64,000 nt of DNA from Streptomyces sp. NBC_01304 (GTDB taxonomy: Bacteria; Actinomycetota; Actinomycetes; Streptomycetales; Streptomycetaceae), in the NCBI RefSeq assembly GCF_035975855.1, contig NZ_CP109055.1, positions 3,100,001 through 3,164,000 on the forward strand, written 5' to 3'. Positions 26,228-36,416 of this stretch are shown here, piece after piece. The notes below the pieces were generated by a model, which was given only the letters and a program-made list of their open reading frames with translations, was not told where the DNA came from and did not search any database. How positions within the stretch are numbered: position 1 is the stretch's first letter; each line of letters begins with the position of its first letter. Made by a program: the position numbers and the translations under genes.

Positions 26228-27820
26228 TCAGCCCGCCTGTTGCAGCCGGCGCAGCGACGCGACCAGTTGGTCCACCTCCTCGGACGTGTTGTAGAGCGCG
26301 AGCGAGGCGCGGGCCGCGAATTCGAGGCCGTAGTGGGCGAGGGCCGGCTGGGCGCAATGGTGACCCGCGCGGATCGCGATTCCGTCGCGATCCAGCCAGT
26401 CGGCGATCGTCGCCGGGTCGTGTCCGGCGAGCGTGAAGGTCAGCACGGCGATCCGGTCGGGCGCCGCGCCCAGGATGTCGAGCCCGGGGACGGTGGCCAT
26501 CGCTTGTTGTGCGTACGTCATGAGCGCTTCCTCGTACGCGGCGATGGCGTTCCGGTCGAACGAGGTGAGCCAGTTGATCGCGGCCAACAGGCCGACGACG
26601 CCGGAGATGTGGCCAGTGCCGGCCTCCAGGAGGTGGGGTGGCGGTGCGAAGGTCGTCCGGTCGAAGCCGACCGATTCGATCATGTTGCCGCCGCCCTGCC
26701 AGGGATTCATCGTGGCGAGCAGCTCCGGCTTGGCGTACAGGGCGCCGATGCCCGTGGGGGCGAAGAGCTTGTGCCCGGAGAAGGCGTAGAAGTCGGCTCC
26801 CAAGTCCGTTACGTCGACGGGGAAATGGGCGACCGCCTGTGCACCGTCGACCAGTACCTTGGCGCCGTACCGGTGGGCGAGTGCGGTCATCTCCTTGACC
26901 GGTGGGACGGTGCCGAGGACGTTCGACGCCTGGCTGATCGCGACCAGTTGGGTGCGCGCGGAGAGCAGGTCCGCGTATGCCTTCTGGTCGATCTGCCCGT
27001 CCGCGTCGAGCGGAATCGGCACCACGCGCGCGCGGGTCTCCTTCGCGATCATCTGCCAGGGGACGATGTTGGAGTGGTGCTCGAGAACGGGCACAAGGAT
27101 GTCGTCACCGGGTCCGAGGTTGCTCCGCCCCCAGCTCTGGGCGACGAGGTTGACGGCCTCGGTGGTGCCGCGCACGAAGACGATGGACTCGGGTGCTTCG
27201 GCGCCCAGGAAGGCGGCGACCGCGGCCCGGCCCGCCTCGTACATCTCGGTGGCCTCGCGGGCCATGGTGTGGGCGCCCCGGTGAATGTTGGAGTTGGCGG
27301 CGCCGTAGAAGGCGCTCAGCGCCTCGATGACCTGGCGCGGCTTCTGGGTGGTGGCGCCGTTGTCCAGCCAGACCAACGGGTGGCCGTTCACCGTGCGGTG
27401 CAGGATCGGGATGTCCTGGCGTGCCTGCTCGGGGGTGAAGGTGCCGGGCGGCTGTGCGCCGGGGAGGGCGGGGGCGGCGGTCTCGGCGGGCACGGCCGAT
27501 GGTGCCGGTGCTGCTGCCGGTGATGCCGGTGCCTGGGCTCCTGGCATGGCGGGAATCCCGGCTGCCGCCGGACCGGTCGGCAGGGCTGGAACCGCTGGAA
27601 CAGCCGGAACAGCCGGACCAGCCGGAACAGCCGGAACAGTTGGGGCTGTTGGGACGGCCGCCACCGAGGGCACACCGGGCGCTCCCGGAATCGCAGGCAA
27701 GCCCGGCACCCGAGCCGGAACGCCGCCCGACCCCGCCACCGGAGCCGGAGCAGGCGCCGGCGCCCCACCAAGACCCGTACCGACTCCGCCGGCAGCCCGC
27801 GTAACGTCAGGAATAGTCAT
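26228..27820 (-). CDS. SufS-type cysteine desulfurase, encapsulin cargo
   Basis: 530 residues. Residues ~145-530 are a class V PLP enzyme: HRGAHTMAREATEMYE, PLP lysine in SGHKLFAPTGIGAL, active-site cysteine in AGHHCAQPALAH. The first ~140 residues are a disordered tail rich in Ala, Pro, Gly and Val with VPAVPA-like repeats, as in desulfurases packaged in family 2 encapsulins, where the tail directs loading. The ATG at 27820 lies 14 nt inside the end of the shell gene. It should produce persulfide sulfur from cysteine inside the shell. Confidence 0.92.
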   Translation of the reverse strand: MTIPDVTRAAGGVGTGLGGAPAPAPAPVAGSGGVPARVPGLPAIPGAPGVPSVAAVPTAPTVPAVPAGPAVPAVPAVPALPTGPAAAGIPAMPGAQAPASPAAAPAPSAVPAETAAPALPGAQPPGTFTPEQARQDIPILHRTVNGHPLVWLDNGATTQKPRQVIEALSAFYGAANSNIHRGAHTMAREATEMYEAGRAAVAAFLGAEAPESIVFVRGTTEAVNLVAQSWGRSNLGPGDDILVPVLEHHSNIVPWQMIAKETRARVVPIPLDADGQIDQKAYADLLSARTQLVAISQASNVLGTVPPVKEMTALAHRYGAKVLVDGAQAVAHFPVDVTDLGADFYAFSGHKLFAPTGIGALYAKPELLATMNPWQGGGNMIESVGFDRTTFAPPPHLLEAGTGHISGVVGLLAAINWLTSFDRNAIAAYEEALMTYAQQAMATVPGLDILGAAPDRIAVLTFTLAGHDPATIADWLDRDGIAIRAGHHCAQPALAHYGLEFAARASLALYNTSEEVDQLVASLRRLQQAG

Positions 27821-29195
27821 GGTAGTTGGACACCTCGACGTTCTGGAGCACCGCGATCGCGTCCTCGACCAGGACCGCCGCATTGAAGTAGGCCGTCATC
27901 AGGTACGAGGTGATGCCCTTGTTGTCGACGCCCATGTTCCGCATGGACAGGCCCGGTTCGACCTCGTCCGCGACGCCGGAGGGCCGCAGCCCCACCACGC
28001 CCTGCTCGGCCTCGCCCATCCGCATGAGCAGGATCTCCGTGGTGCCGGCGCCCGCGCCCGCGCCGTTGGTGAACGGCACCTTGTCGGACGGCAGGAGCGG
28101 CACTCCGCGCCAGGTCAGCAGCGGGCTGCCGAACCTGTTGTCGGTCACCGGGGGCACACCCCGCCGGGTACATTCGCGGCCGAACGCGGCGATCGCCCTG
28201 GGGTGCGCGAGGAAGTAGCCGGGCTGCTTCCACACCTTCGCGAGGAGTTCGTCGAGGTCGTCCGGCGTCGGGGCGCCGGTGCGCGTCTGGACGCGCTGGC
28301 CGGGGGCGACGTTACGGAAGAGGCCGAACGACGGGTGGTTGAGCAGCTGTGCCTCCTGCCGCTCGCGCAGCGCCTCGACGGTGAGGTTGGCCTGGGCCCT
28401 GGTCTGGTCGATGGGCCCGCTGTAGAGGTCGGCCACCCGCGTGTGGACCCGCAGCACCGTCTGGGCGAGGGTCATGTGGTACTCGCGCGGCGTGTCCTCG
28501 TAGTCGACGTACGTGCCCGGCAGTTCGGGCTCGCCTATGTGGCCCGAGGAGAGATCGACGGGCACCTCGGAGCCGGGCACCGGCGCGCCCTCGGCGGAGT
28601 AAGTGCCGACCGCGGAGCGCAGTGCCTCGTCGCGGTCCATGAGCCCGGCCAGCGTGGAGCGCTCGGCGCAGAGCGCGACGCCGGGCGTGAGGGCCTGCAC
28701 CCGGTAGGGCATGCCCTCGCCCCGGGTCCAGGCGCCGAGGTCGAAGAACTGGCCGTCGCCGACGACTTCGAGCAGCTGGTCCTCGCCGTACCGGCCGGTG
28801 AGCCGCTTCTCGGCGCGGCCGGTCACGATCACCCACATGCGGTCGGCGGCGTCGCCCTCCTGGACGAGGACCTGCCCGGCCTCGAAGGTGACCTCGGTGA
28901 ACGCGCCGGCGAGTTCCGCGAGCAGTGCGTCGTCGGCCTCGCGCAGATAGGGCACCTCGCGTAAGTCGCCGGGCATGACGCGCGGCGAGCCGTTCTCGGT
29001 GTAGGTGCTGATGCGGTCGTCGCCGAGCACGAAGGTGCGGCGGCGGTTGACGCGGTAGACGCCGGACTCGAGGTCGACCCAGGGCAGGGCCCGCAGCAGA
29101 TAGCGCGGGGTGATGCCGCGCATCTGCGGTGTGGTCTTGGTGGCGGTGGCGAGTTGCCGTGCGGCATCCGGGCTGAGCGACAGGCGATCGGTCAC
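27807..29195 (-). CDS. Family 2 encapsulin shell protein with cyclic-nucleotide-binding domain
   Basis: 462 residues. The N-terminal (GITPRYLLRALPWVDLESGV) and C-terminal (GIDNKG-like VDNKGITSYLMTAYFNAAVL, EVSNYHDYS end) parts match family 2 encapsulins, which share the HK97 capsid fold. A CRP-like domain is inserted from about residue 90 to 190 (FEAGQVLVQEGDAADRMWVI, VVGDGQFFDLGAW), the feature defining the 2B subtype. The shell should self-assemble around the desulfurase encoded by the overlapping downstream gene. Ligand binding by the insert is inferred from family. Confidence 0.93.
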   Translation of the reverse strand: MTDRLSLSPDAARQLATATKTTPQMRGITPRYLLRALPWVDLESGVYRVNRRRTFVLGDDRISTYTENGSPRVMPGDLREVPYLREADDALLAELAGAFTEVTFEAGQVLVQEGDAADRMWVIVTGRAEKRLTGRYGEDQLLEVVGDGQFFDLGAWTRGEGMPYRVQALTPGVALCAERSTLAGLMDRDEALRSAVGTYSAEGAPVPGSEVPVDLSSGHIGEPELPGTYVDYEDTPREYHMTLAQTVLRVHTRVADLYSGPIDQTRAQANLTVEALRERQEAQLLNHPSFGLFRNVAPGQRVQTRTGAPTPDDLDELLAKVWKQPGYFLAHPRAIAAFGRECTRRGVPPVTDNRFGSPLLTWRGVPLLPSDKVPFTNGAGAGAGTTEILLMRMGEAEQGVVGLRPSGVADEVEPGLSMRNMGVDNKGITSYLMTAYFNAAVLVEDAIAVLQNVEVSNYHDYS

Positions 29196-29602
29196 GGGAT
29201 CCTCCTCGGGACGTTCAGGACGTCAGGGATGCGAACGAGGACCGATCGTGTGCGCTCACCGAGGTGGCCACAAGGTGTCATTTATCAGCAAGATGTGGAG
29301 TAGGCCGGAAATAGCCGACCTGAGCCTCGCGCGGCCCTTCCTGCCGGGCCACCCCCACACCCTCGCACCACCTCCACACTCCATACGCGACCGGAATCAG
29401 CCCGATACCGAGGCTTTGCGACTCCCGAAGCCCGCCTTATGCGCGCCGCACACATCCCCATTGGTGGCTCTCTGTACTGCTTGATGCTTTCGGGTTGTTT
29501 TATATGTATTTATGGACGCAGCCGAAGGGCGTGACGCCGTCGGCCGACCACTGTCCGTTTTGATACGTCTGCCCATGAGGACTGGATCTTGGAGGACGTA
29601 CG
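29196..29602. other. Divergent intergenic region, 407 bp
   Basis: This spacer separates the encapsulin operon (minus) from the L,D-transpeptidase (plus), so it must hold both promoters. It has a marked low-GC patch at about 29,455-29,530 with runs of T and TATAT. No coding frame, convincing hairpin or known riboswitch was recognised. Confidence 0.6.
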
Positions 29603-31051
29603 GTGAGCTCACGGTCGGCGGGATCGCGGTTGGCGGGATCACGGTGGGCGGGATGGGGCGCGCTGTCCGCGGCGACGGGCGCCCTGCTGGTGGTCGCGGC
29701 AGCCCCGACGCCCGGCACCGACACCGCCCCAAGTGCCGCGCCCGGCAAGCCCGTCACGGCCTGGACGGCCGCCGCCCGCCCGGCGATCGGCGTCAGTGCC
29801 GCCCCGCCCGACGGCACCCTGTGGCGGGGCACCCGCTGCACGGCGATCCCCGGCAACCACGGCCTCTGCCTGCCCCCGGGCGGGACCCCGTCCGGTGTGC
29901 TGCAGCCGCTGGCGTTCGGCAGCGGTGCCGCGCGGCAGGCGGTCCACCCGGGCGGGCCGCTCGTGGTGGCGGCCGGCGAGCGCGAGGCCCGGCTGCTCGA
30001 CGTGTCCGTACGTGACGACCGGGGGCTCGCCCTGGCCGGCGTCCTCAGCGGCGACGCCCGCCAATGGAGCAACAGCGAGCCGCTGCGGGCCGGGACGCGC
30101 TACACCGTGACGGTCACCGCCGAGCGCATCGGCTCCGGGCACACCGTCGAACGGACGCTGCGCTTTCGCACCGCGCCGCCCACGGATCGCCGACTAACTG
30201 TCACCTTCGGCCCCAAGTCGGGGACGTACGGCGTGGGGCAGCCGGTGGAAGCGGTGCTCAGCCACCCCGTCCCGGCCCGCGACCCGCAAGCCCGGGCGGT
30301 CGTCGAGCGGGCGCTGCGGGTCACGTCGCAACCCGCCGTGGAGGGGTCCTGGCACTGGGTGGACAACGCCACGCTGCACTACCGGCCCAAGCAGTTCTGG
30401 CCGCCCAACTCCCGCGTCGAGGTGCACAGCGCGCTGGACGGGATCCGGGTCAACGCGTGGCTGTACGGCGGCCGCGCCTATCCCGCGAAGTCGCTGCGAC
30501 TCACCATCGGCGACCGCATCGAGGCGATCACCGACGCCTCGGAGCACTACATGACCGTGAAGCGCAACGGCCGCGTCATCAACACCATCCCGGTGACCAC
30601 CGGCAAGGCGGGCTACCGCACCCGCAACGGCATCAAGGTGGTCCTCGAGAAGACCCGGCAGCTCCGCATGCGCGGCGAGTCCATCGGCATCGCCCGGGGC
30701 AGCCGCGACTACTTCGACCTGCCGGTGCACTACGCGACCCGGGTCACCTGGAGCGGCGAGTACGTGCACGCCGCGCCCTGGTCGGTGGCCTCGCAGGGCA
30801 GCGCCAACGTCAGCCACGGCTGTACGGGCATGAGCATGGACGACGCCGCCTGGTTCTACGAGACGGTCAGGCCGGGCGACATCGTGCAGGTCATCAACAG
30901 CGAGGGCGAGCGGATGGCGCCCTTCGGCAACGGCTTCGGTGACTGGAACCTGACGTGGAAGAAGTGGCGGGGCAAGCACCCCGCGCGCGTCGACACGGCC
31001 TGGCGCACGGCCGACACGGTCTCGGCGCGACTGCGGCCCGGAGCGGCCTGA
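29603..31051 (+). CDS. L,D-transpeptidase with Ig-like domains (YkuD)
   Basis: 482 residues. A hydrophobic signal segment at residues ~12-35 exports it. The middle part (~100-290) is beta-rich, as in actinobacterial Ldt proteins with two immunoglobulin-like domains. The YkuD catalytic domain is C-terminal with the active-site motif SHGCTGMS (Cys at about residue 407) and HYATRVTWSGEYVHAAPW before it. It forms 3-3 peptidoglycan cross-links. The GTG at 29603 follows GGAGGACGTACG. The standard lipobox cysteine is missing, so it may be membrane-anchored by an uncleaved helix or secreted. Confidence 0.9.
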   Translation: MSSRSAGSRLAGSRWAGWGALSAATGALLVVAAAPTPGTDTAPSAAPGKPVTAWTAAARPAIGVSAAPPDGTLWRGTRCTAIPGNHGLCLPPGGTPSGVLQPLAFGSGAARQAVHPGGPLVVAAGEREARLLDVSVRDDRGLALAGVLSGDARQWSNSEPLRAGTRYTVTVTAERIGSGHTVERTLRFRTAPPTDRRLTVTFGPKSGTYGVGQPVEAVLSHPVPARDPQARAVVERALRVTSQPAVEGSWHWVDNATLHYRPKQFWPPNSRVEVHSALDGIRVNAWLYGGRAYPAKSLRLTIGDRIEAITDASEHYMTVKRNGRVINTIPVTTGKAGYRTRNGIKVVLEKTRQLRMRGESIGIARGSRDYFDLPVHYATRVTWSGEYVHAAPWSVASQGSANVSHGCTGMSMDDAAWFYETVRPGDIVQVINSEGERMAPFGNGFGDWNLTWKKWRGKHPARVDTAWRTADTVSARLRPGAA

Positions 31052-31122
31052 GGACGAGTCCGGTGGCCGGGCGGGGCGCCCCTCCCGGCCACCGGGCGCC
31101 GCCCGCGGAGTAGGTTGCCCGC

Positions 31123-32421
31123 GTGGCAAGAGATGCGGGTGGGGCGGGTCAGGGTCGCGGAGCGGCCATAGCGGTGGCGAGCGCCTTGGGCGGCCTCGCG
31201 GGGGCGGCGCTCGGCGGCCACCGGGGAGCAAGGACGGCCGCCACCGGAGCAGTTGCCGGAGCCGTCGGGCTCGGCGTCGCCGAAGCCGTGGCGCGCGGCC
31301 GGCAGCGGCCCGGCGAACTCCCCCCGTTGTGGCAGCGCATCGCGATGAGCGGCGCCCTGACCGCGCCCGTCGCCTGGGCGGCGGGCCGGCTCACCGGTGC
31401 GGGTCCGGTCGCGGTCGGCACCGTGGCCGGGGCGGCCGCGGGCGCACTCGGGATCCGCCCGGCGAAGGTGGCACTCGGACCGGTGGTCGGTGCGGCCGTC
31501 GGGGCCGCGTACGGGCTGCGCGGGCGCCCGGCGTCCCCGGCCGTGGTGGCGAGCACGGCGGTCGTCGCCTTCCGGACGCTCTCCGCCCTGGTGTTCCGCG
31601 ACGCGCAGGTGAGCCTGGTGGCCGAGCAGGTGCCCGAGGACCAACTGCCGTTCGTGGTGCCGCTCGAGGCACGGTCCCGCTATGTGGGCACCGACTACAT
31701 CCGGGACCTCGCGGACGTGCTCGGCGGACAGTACACACCGAACGCCCCGGACGTCGGCATCGTCGCGTCCCTCGACGAGCTGGCGGGACCGGACTTCGAC
31801 CCGGCCCAAGTCGACCCGCGGGTAAGGGAGTTCTACGAGCACACCGCACGCTTCACGCTCGACATCGAGCCGCGCTGGCGGCTGTGGGTACGCCCCGGCT
31901 ATCTGCTCTACCGCACCTTCGTGGCCCGCCCGCTCGGCCAGGCCAATCTGCCGATGAACCAGCGCGAGGTGCAGCGCGGCATGCGCAGCCGCATCGACAC
32001 GATCTCCACCGGCCGGGCCGTCGACGAAGCCGTCACGGTACGCGGCTGGATCCGCTCGTACGCCGACACCGACGAGCCCATCTACGTGGGCGTCTACACC
32101 ACTTACCGGCACGAGGACCGCGGCTACGTCAGCGTCGGCTTCCCCGTCCCGCAGGGCAGCTTCACCGCCACCCTGCTGCCCCGGGCCCGCTCCGGCGGCG
32201 GCCTCGTCCTGACCAGCCGCAGCGCCCTCGACCAGCCGGGCCACTATCTGACCCTCATCGATCCTGACACCCGGAAGCTGACCACGCTGGCGGTCCACGG
32301 CTTCACCGAGCAGCTCGACGTGTACGTCGCCGACGACGAGCTCCGGGCCGAACACGCCTTCTCGGTCTTCGGCATCCCGTTCCTGGTGCTGCACTACCGG
32401 CTGTCGCGCAAGGAGAGCTGA
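31123..32421 (+). CDS. Membrane protein of unknown function
   Basis: 432 residues. The first ~160 are Gly/Ala-rich hydrophobic stretches that look like several short membrane segments ([53 protein letters not shown]). The remaining ~270 form a soluble domain with no recognised motif ([40 protein letters not shown]). It is plausibly in the same transcription unit as the L,D-transpeptidase 70 bp upstream, suggesting an envelope role; this is inference. Confidence 0.7.
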   Translation: MARDAGGAGQGRGAAIAVASALGGLAGAALGGHRGARTAATGAVAGAVGLGVAEAVARGRQRPGELPPLWQRIAMSGALTAPVAWAAGRLTGAGPVAVGTVAGAAAGALGIRPAKVALGPVVGAAVGAAYGLRGRPASPAVVASTAVVAFRTLSALVFRDAQVSLVAEQVPEDQLPFVVPLEARSRYVGTDYIRDLADVLGGQYTPNAPDVGIVASLDELAGPDFDPAQVDPRVREFYEHTARFTLDIEPRWRLWVRPGYLLYRTFVARPLGQANLPMNQREVQRGMRSRIDTISTGRAVDEAVTVRGWIRSYADTDEPIYVGVYTTYRHEDRGYVSVGFPVPQGSFTATLLPRARSGGGLVLTSRSALDQPGHYLTLIDPDTRKLTTLAVHGFTEQLDVYVADDELRAEHAFSVFGIPFLVLHYRLSRKES

Positions 32422-32446
32422 CCGGCCCGGAGTTGTATACCAAATG

Positions 32447-32470
32447 GGGCGCCGCGCTCCGTTGGCGCCC
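32447..32470 (+). terminator. Hairpin downstream of the membrane-protein gene
   Basis: A perfect 7-bp inverted repeat (GGGCGCC at 32447-32453 and GGCGCCC at 32464-32470) with a 10-nt loop sits 26 bp after the stop codon. It is a likely intrinsic or stabilising terminator of the preceding unit. Confidence 0.55.
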
Positions 32471-32668
32471 TGTTGGCTCGGGGTGCCCGTTCTGTCGTGC
32501 CGCCGACCGATGACCGTCATGTAAACGGTTTCTAGACATTCCGGTTCAAGGTATCCCGCTTCGCTGCACGCCTATTGATCCAACCTCTGGCGCTCTGAAT
32601 ACTGCCCGGCGCAGGCCCACCCGCGGTATACAACCGCGCGCACCAGCTCCGACCACCAGAGGATTCAC

Positions 32669-35600
32669 GTGCGAACCAAGGCAAGAAGACCCGTGCTCAT
32701 GGCCGTGGCCGTCACCACGGTCGTGGCCGTGACCGCGGGGTTCGGCCCGGCGGTCACCCCCGCTTCCGACGCTCCGGCAAAGGCGGCCAAGGCGACGAAG
32801 ACGGCCAAGGCCGGGAAGAGCCCGAGCCCGCACCGCGTACAGCTGATCACCGGGGACACGGCGGAGGTGACGTCCGGCCGTGTAACCGGTTTCGAACCGG
32901 CACCGGGCCGCGAGGACATCCCCGTCCACATCCAGAGCGACGGCGACCACTCCCTGGTCGTGCCGCTCGACGCCCAACGGCTGATCACCTCCGGCAAGGT
33001 GGACAAGAGGCTCTTCGACGTCACCGGCCTCGACACCGCCGCCGCGCGCAAGGCGTACCGCAACGGCCTCAAGGTCATGGTCGGTTACCGGGGCGAGGCG
33101 TCCACGGCCCGCACCGAGGTCCGCGACGCCGGTTCCACCAAGGTCCGCCGGACCCTGAAGTCGCTGAACGCGGAGGCCGTCACCACCGGGCAGGACGACC
33201 TGCCGAAGCTCTGGAAGGCCCTGACCAGCGAGGGCAGCGGCCAGACCCTGAGCACTGCCTCGGGTGTCGGCCGCATCTGGCTGGACGGCACCGTCAAGGC
33301 CCAACTCGACGTCAGCGTCCCGCAGATCGGCGCGGACAAGGCGTGGGCCGCCGGATACGACGGCAAGGGCGTGAAGGTCGCCGTCCTCGACACCGGAGTC
33401 GACGAGACCCACCCCGACCTCGCCGGGCAGCAGCTCGTCGAGAAGAACTTCTCGACCTCGGCCGACAACAAGGACCGCCAGGGCCACGGCACGCACGTCG
33501 CCTCGACCATCGCGGGCACCGGCGCCAAGGGCGGCGGCAAGTTCAAGGGCGTCGCCCCCGGCGCCGGCCTCATCGACGGCAAGGTCCTCGACGACACCGG
33601 AAGCGGCAGCGAGTCGGACATCATCGAGGCCATCGAGTGGGCGGTCGGCGAGGGCGCCGACATCGTCAGCATGAGCCTCGGCGGCCCGGACAGCCCCGGC
33701 GTGGAGCCCCTGGAAGAGACGGTCAACACGTACACCGACCAAGGTGTGCTCTTCACCGTCGCCGCAGGCAACGAGGGCCCCGGCGAGGGCACCATCGGCA
33801 CCCCGGGTGCCGCGGACGGCGCGCTCACGGTCGGTGCCGTCGACGGCACCGACGCGATGGCCGACTTCTCCAGCCGAGGCCCGCGCGTCGGTGACGGAGC
33901 GATCAAGCCCGATGTCACCGCCCCCGGCGTCGACATCACCGCCGCCTCCGCCCCGGGCAACTCCATCGCCGCGGAGGTCGGCGAGAACCCCGAGGGCTAC
34001 ATGACCATCTCGGGCACCTCGATGGCCACCCCGCACGTCGCGGGCGCGGCCGCCATCCTCAAGCAGCAGCACCCCGGCTGGAAGGCCGCCGAGCTCAAGG
34101 GCGCGCTGACCGGATCCACCAAGGACACCGGCTTCACCGCGTTCGAGCAGGGCTCGGGCCGCATCCAGGTGGACAAGGCGATCGAGCAGAACGTGTACGC
34201 CGCACCGGTGTCACTCAGCCTCGGCAAGGCCGCCTGGCCGCATGACGACGACGAGCCGATCACCCGCAAGGTGACCTACCGCAACACCGGTTCGTCCGAC
34301 ACGACCCTGGACCTCGCCCTCGCGGGCAAGGGCCCGGGCGGAGCGGCCGCACCCGAGGGGATGTTCCAGGTCAGCCCAGCCCAACTCACCGTCCCCGCAG
34401 GCACAACCGCGGACGCGACCGTCACCACGGACACCTCCGTCGAGGCGCCCGACGGCCGGTACAGCGCCGCCGTGACCGCCAACGACGGTGCGCAGAGCGT
34501 GCGTACGGCACTCGCCGTGGAGCGCGAGACCACCTCGTACCCCCTCTCGCTGAAGCACCTGGGCCGCGACGGCAAGGACGCCGCGCAGTTCCAGACCTAC
34601 GTCACGGGCCTGACCGGCGAGGCAGCCGGCAAGGAGTTCGCCCTCGACGAGGCGAGCGGGTCCACCACGCTGCGGCTGCCGAAGGGCGAGTACAGCGTGG
34701 AGGGCATCGTCATCGCCGACCGCGGCGACACCACCAAGGGACTCGACTGGATCGCCCAGCCACGCCTCACCGTGGACGGCGCCAAGGACCTGACGCTGGA
34801 CGCCCGTACGGCCGAGCCGGTCGACATCACGGTGCCGGATGACAACGCTGTCGCACGCCAGGCCTACGCGGCGTACCAGGTGCGGGGCAAGTCCTACCCG
34901 ATGACGTTCGCCTGGCAGCTGGGCTCCTACGAGGGCTTCCGCTCCGCCCACCTCGGCCCCGAAATCGCCGAGGGCGAGCTGTTGAACCAGGTGTGGGACG
35001 CCGACTTCGCCACGGGCGAGGACACCCAGTACTCGCTGGTCTACGGCGGCGCGGTGAAGCGCCTCTCGGACGGCTTCACCAAGCACGTGCAGCGGCCCGA
35101 ACTGGCCCGGATCGAGGCGGGCATGGGGTCGGCCGCCCCGGGCAAGACCGCATGGCTCTCGGCCGGCGGAAAGGTGACTGCCGGCAACTCCTCGATGAGC
35201 GGCTTCACTTCGGGCCGCTTCCTGCCCGCGCTCACCACGCAGCACCTGTACGTGTCCACCGAGGACAACGCCGACTGGACGCTGTTCGCCGACCAGATCG
35301 GCGACCCGCTGCCGAACGGCTGGCTGCCCACGGAGGTCTCGTACCAGATCTTCTTCGAGAAGTTCGAGGCCGACAAGACCCGTCATATCGACTTCAACAC
35401 CGGGGTGTTCGGGCCGGCCTTGAACAAGGACCAGCGCGCGGGCATCACCCGCTCCGGCGACACGCTCTACGCCTTCCTCAACATGTTCGCGGACTCCGCG
35501 GGCCACCGGGGCAGCTCGGAGGGCGTCACGGCGACCACGGCGTTCTACCGCAACGGCGAGAAGGTCTCGGAGAGTGACAACTCCCTGGCCTCCGCCTCGT

Positions 35601-36034
35601 TCCCCGCGGCCAAGGAGGACAGCGAGTACAAGATCACCACGTCGCAGGTGCGTGACCCCGAGATGTTCAAGGTGGGTACGCGGATCGACGCCGACTGGAC
35701 GTTCCGCTCCAAGACCGGCGACAAGGGCAACGCACCCGTCTCCACGGTCCGCTTCCACCCGGCCCTCGACCTCGGGTCGAAGGCCAGGGCGAACCGGCTC
35801 ATGGCGATGCCGTACGAGATCCAGGGTGCCGCGGCCGGGGACAACCTCAAGTCCCTGAAGGTCGAGGCCAGTTACGACGGCGGCAAGACCTGGCTCAAGC
35901 TGCCCAAGGTGTTCGGCAAGTACATGCTGCTCACCCCGGCCAAGGACAAGTCCGTGTCACTGCGGGCCGCGATCGTGGACAAGCAGGGCAACAAGTCCGG
36001 CCTCACGGTGTACGACGCCTTCCTGGGCCGCTGA
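32669..36034 (+). CDS. Large secreted subtilisin-family (S8) serine protease
   Basis: 1121 residues with a Sec signal (ARRPVLMAVAVTTVVAVTAG). A propeptide region runs to about residue 210. The S8 catalytic domain has Asp near 240 (VAVLDTGVDETHPDL), His near 273 (GHGTHVAST), the AAGNEGPG oxyanion region and Ser 451 (GTSMATPHVAGAA). About 600 residues of beta-rich C-terminal domains follow, including a Fn3-like region (TYRNTGSSDTTLDLALAGKG). The GTG at 32669 follows CAGAGGA. An extracellular degradative protease is expected; it stands alone with terminators on both sides. Confidence 0.92.
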   Translation: MRTKARRPVLMAVAVTTVVAVTAGFGPAVTPASDAPAKAAKATKTAKAGKSPSPHRVQLITGDTAEVTSGRVTGFEPAPGREDIPVHIQSDGDHSLVVPLDAQRLITSGKVDKRLFDVTGLDTAAARKAYRNGLKVMVGYRGEASTARTEVRDAGSTKVRRTLKSLNAEAVTTGQDDLPKLWKALTSEGSGQTLSTASGVGRIWLDGTVKAQLDVSVPQIGADKAWAAGYDGKGVKVAVLDTGVDETHPDLAGQQLVEKNFSTSADNKDRQGHGTHVASTIAGTGAKGGGKFKGVAPGAGLIDGKVLDDTGSGSESDIIEAIEWAVGEGADIVSMSLGGPDSPGVEPLEETVNTYTDQGVLFTVAAGNEGPGEGTIGTPGAADGALTVGAVDGTDAMADFSSRGPRVGDGAIKPDVTAPGVDITAASAPGNSIAAEVGENPEGYMTISGTSMATPHVAGAAAILKQQHPGWKAAELKGALTGSTKDTGFTAFEQGSGRIQVDKAIEQNVYAAPVSLSLGKAAWPHDDDEPITRKVTYRNTGSSDTTLDLALAGKGPGGAAAPEGMFQVSPAQLTVPAGTTADATVTTDTSVEAPDGRYSAAVTANDGAQSVRTALAVERETTSYPLSLKHLGRDGKDAAQFQTYVTGLTGEAAGKEFALDEASGSTTLRLPKGEYSVEGIVIADRGDTTKGLDWIAQPRLTVDGAKDLTLDARTAEPVDITVPDDNAVARQAYAAYQVRGKSYPMTFAWQLGSYEGFRSAHLGPEIAEGELLNQVWDADFATGEDTQYSLVYGGAVKRLSDGFTKHVQRPELARIEAGMGSAAPGKTAWLSAGGKVTAGNSSMSGFTSGRFLPALTTQHLYVSTEDNADWTLFADQIGDPLPNGWLPTEVSYQIFFEKFEADKTRHIDFNTGVFGPALNKDQRAGITRSGDTLYAFLNMFADSAGHRGSSEGVTATTAFYRNGEKVSESDNSLASASFPAAKEDSEYKITTSQVRDPEMFKVGTRIDADWTFRSKTGDKGNAPVSTVRFHPALDLGSKARANRLMAMPYEIQGAAAGDNLKSLKVEASYDGGKTWLKLPKVFGKYMLLTPAKDKSVSLRAAIVDKQGNKSGLTVYDAFLGR

Positions 36035-36041
36035 TGCGTCA

Positions 36042-36081
36042 GGCCTGAGCCGGGGGCGCGGCGGCGCGCCCGGCTCAGGCC
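36042..36081 (+). terminator. Strong hairpin terminator after the subtilase
   Basis: A perfect 13-bp stem (GGCCTGAGCCGGG at 36042-36054, complement at 36069-36081) with a 14-nt GC-rich loop lies eight bases after the protease stop codon. Confidence 0.85.
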
Positions 36082-36106
36082 CTTCACATCGTCAACGGGC
36101 CGCGGG

Positions 36107-36181
36107 TCACTGGCCCTTGGAAACGGGCTCCAGAACCGCGACGCACTCCACGTGATGCGTCATCGGGAAGATGTACAGGTG
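36107..36181 (-). pseudogene. Orphan 3' end of a TrmA/RlmD-type rRNA methyltransferase gene; probable attachment site
   Basis: Read on the minus strand, the last 24 codons before a TGA at 36107-36109 encode HLYIFPMTHHVECVAVLEPV followed by SKGQ. This is the typical C-terminus of class I SAM-dependent 23S rRNA uracil-C5 methyltransferases. The open frame is closed by a TGA a few codons further upstream and no other part of such a gene exists in the window. With a tyrosine integrase 236 bp away, this is best read as the displaced gene end at one attachment site of an integrative element. Which end is displaced is inferred. Confidence 0.75.
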
Positions 36182-36416
36182 GTCATTCACAAGGGAACAT
36201 GCAGGTCAGAGGGCATACCGCTCATGCTCTCGCAGGCCCCCGTGCGTCATACGTGCGTCACCCTGCATGGCCACGCGCAGCAGGGGGCGTACCGCGCTGC
36301 GGCTGACCGACCAGAAGCGCCTAGAGCCCACCCGCCTTACCACCACACGAAAAGCCCTGCCGGTTCGGAGCGAACCGGCAGGGCTGACAGTTTACGAGGC
36401 GCCAAGACGCCGGCCT
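36182..36416. other. Intergenic DNA between attachment site and integrase
   Basis: No coding frame is convincing here. The stretch should include the rest of the attachment arm sites for the integrase. The only clear structure is the terminator hairpin at 36353-36385. Confidence 0.5.
36353..36385 (-). terminator. Rho-independent terminator of the integrase gene
   Basis: A perfect 15-bp stem (AGCCCTGCCGGTTCG, loop GAG, then the complement) is followed on the minus strand by TTTTCG. It lies 31 bp past the integrase stop codon and has the form of a classic intrinsic terminator. Confidence 0.9.
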
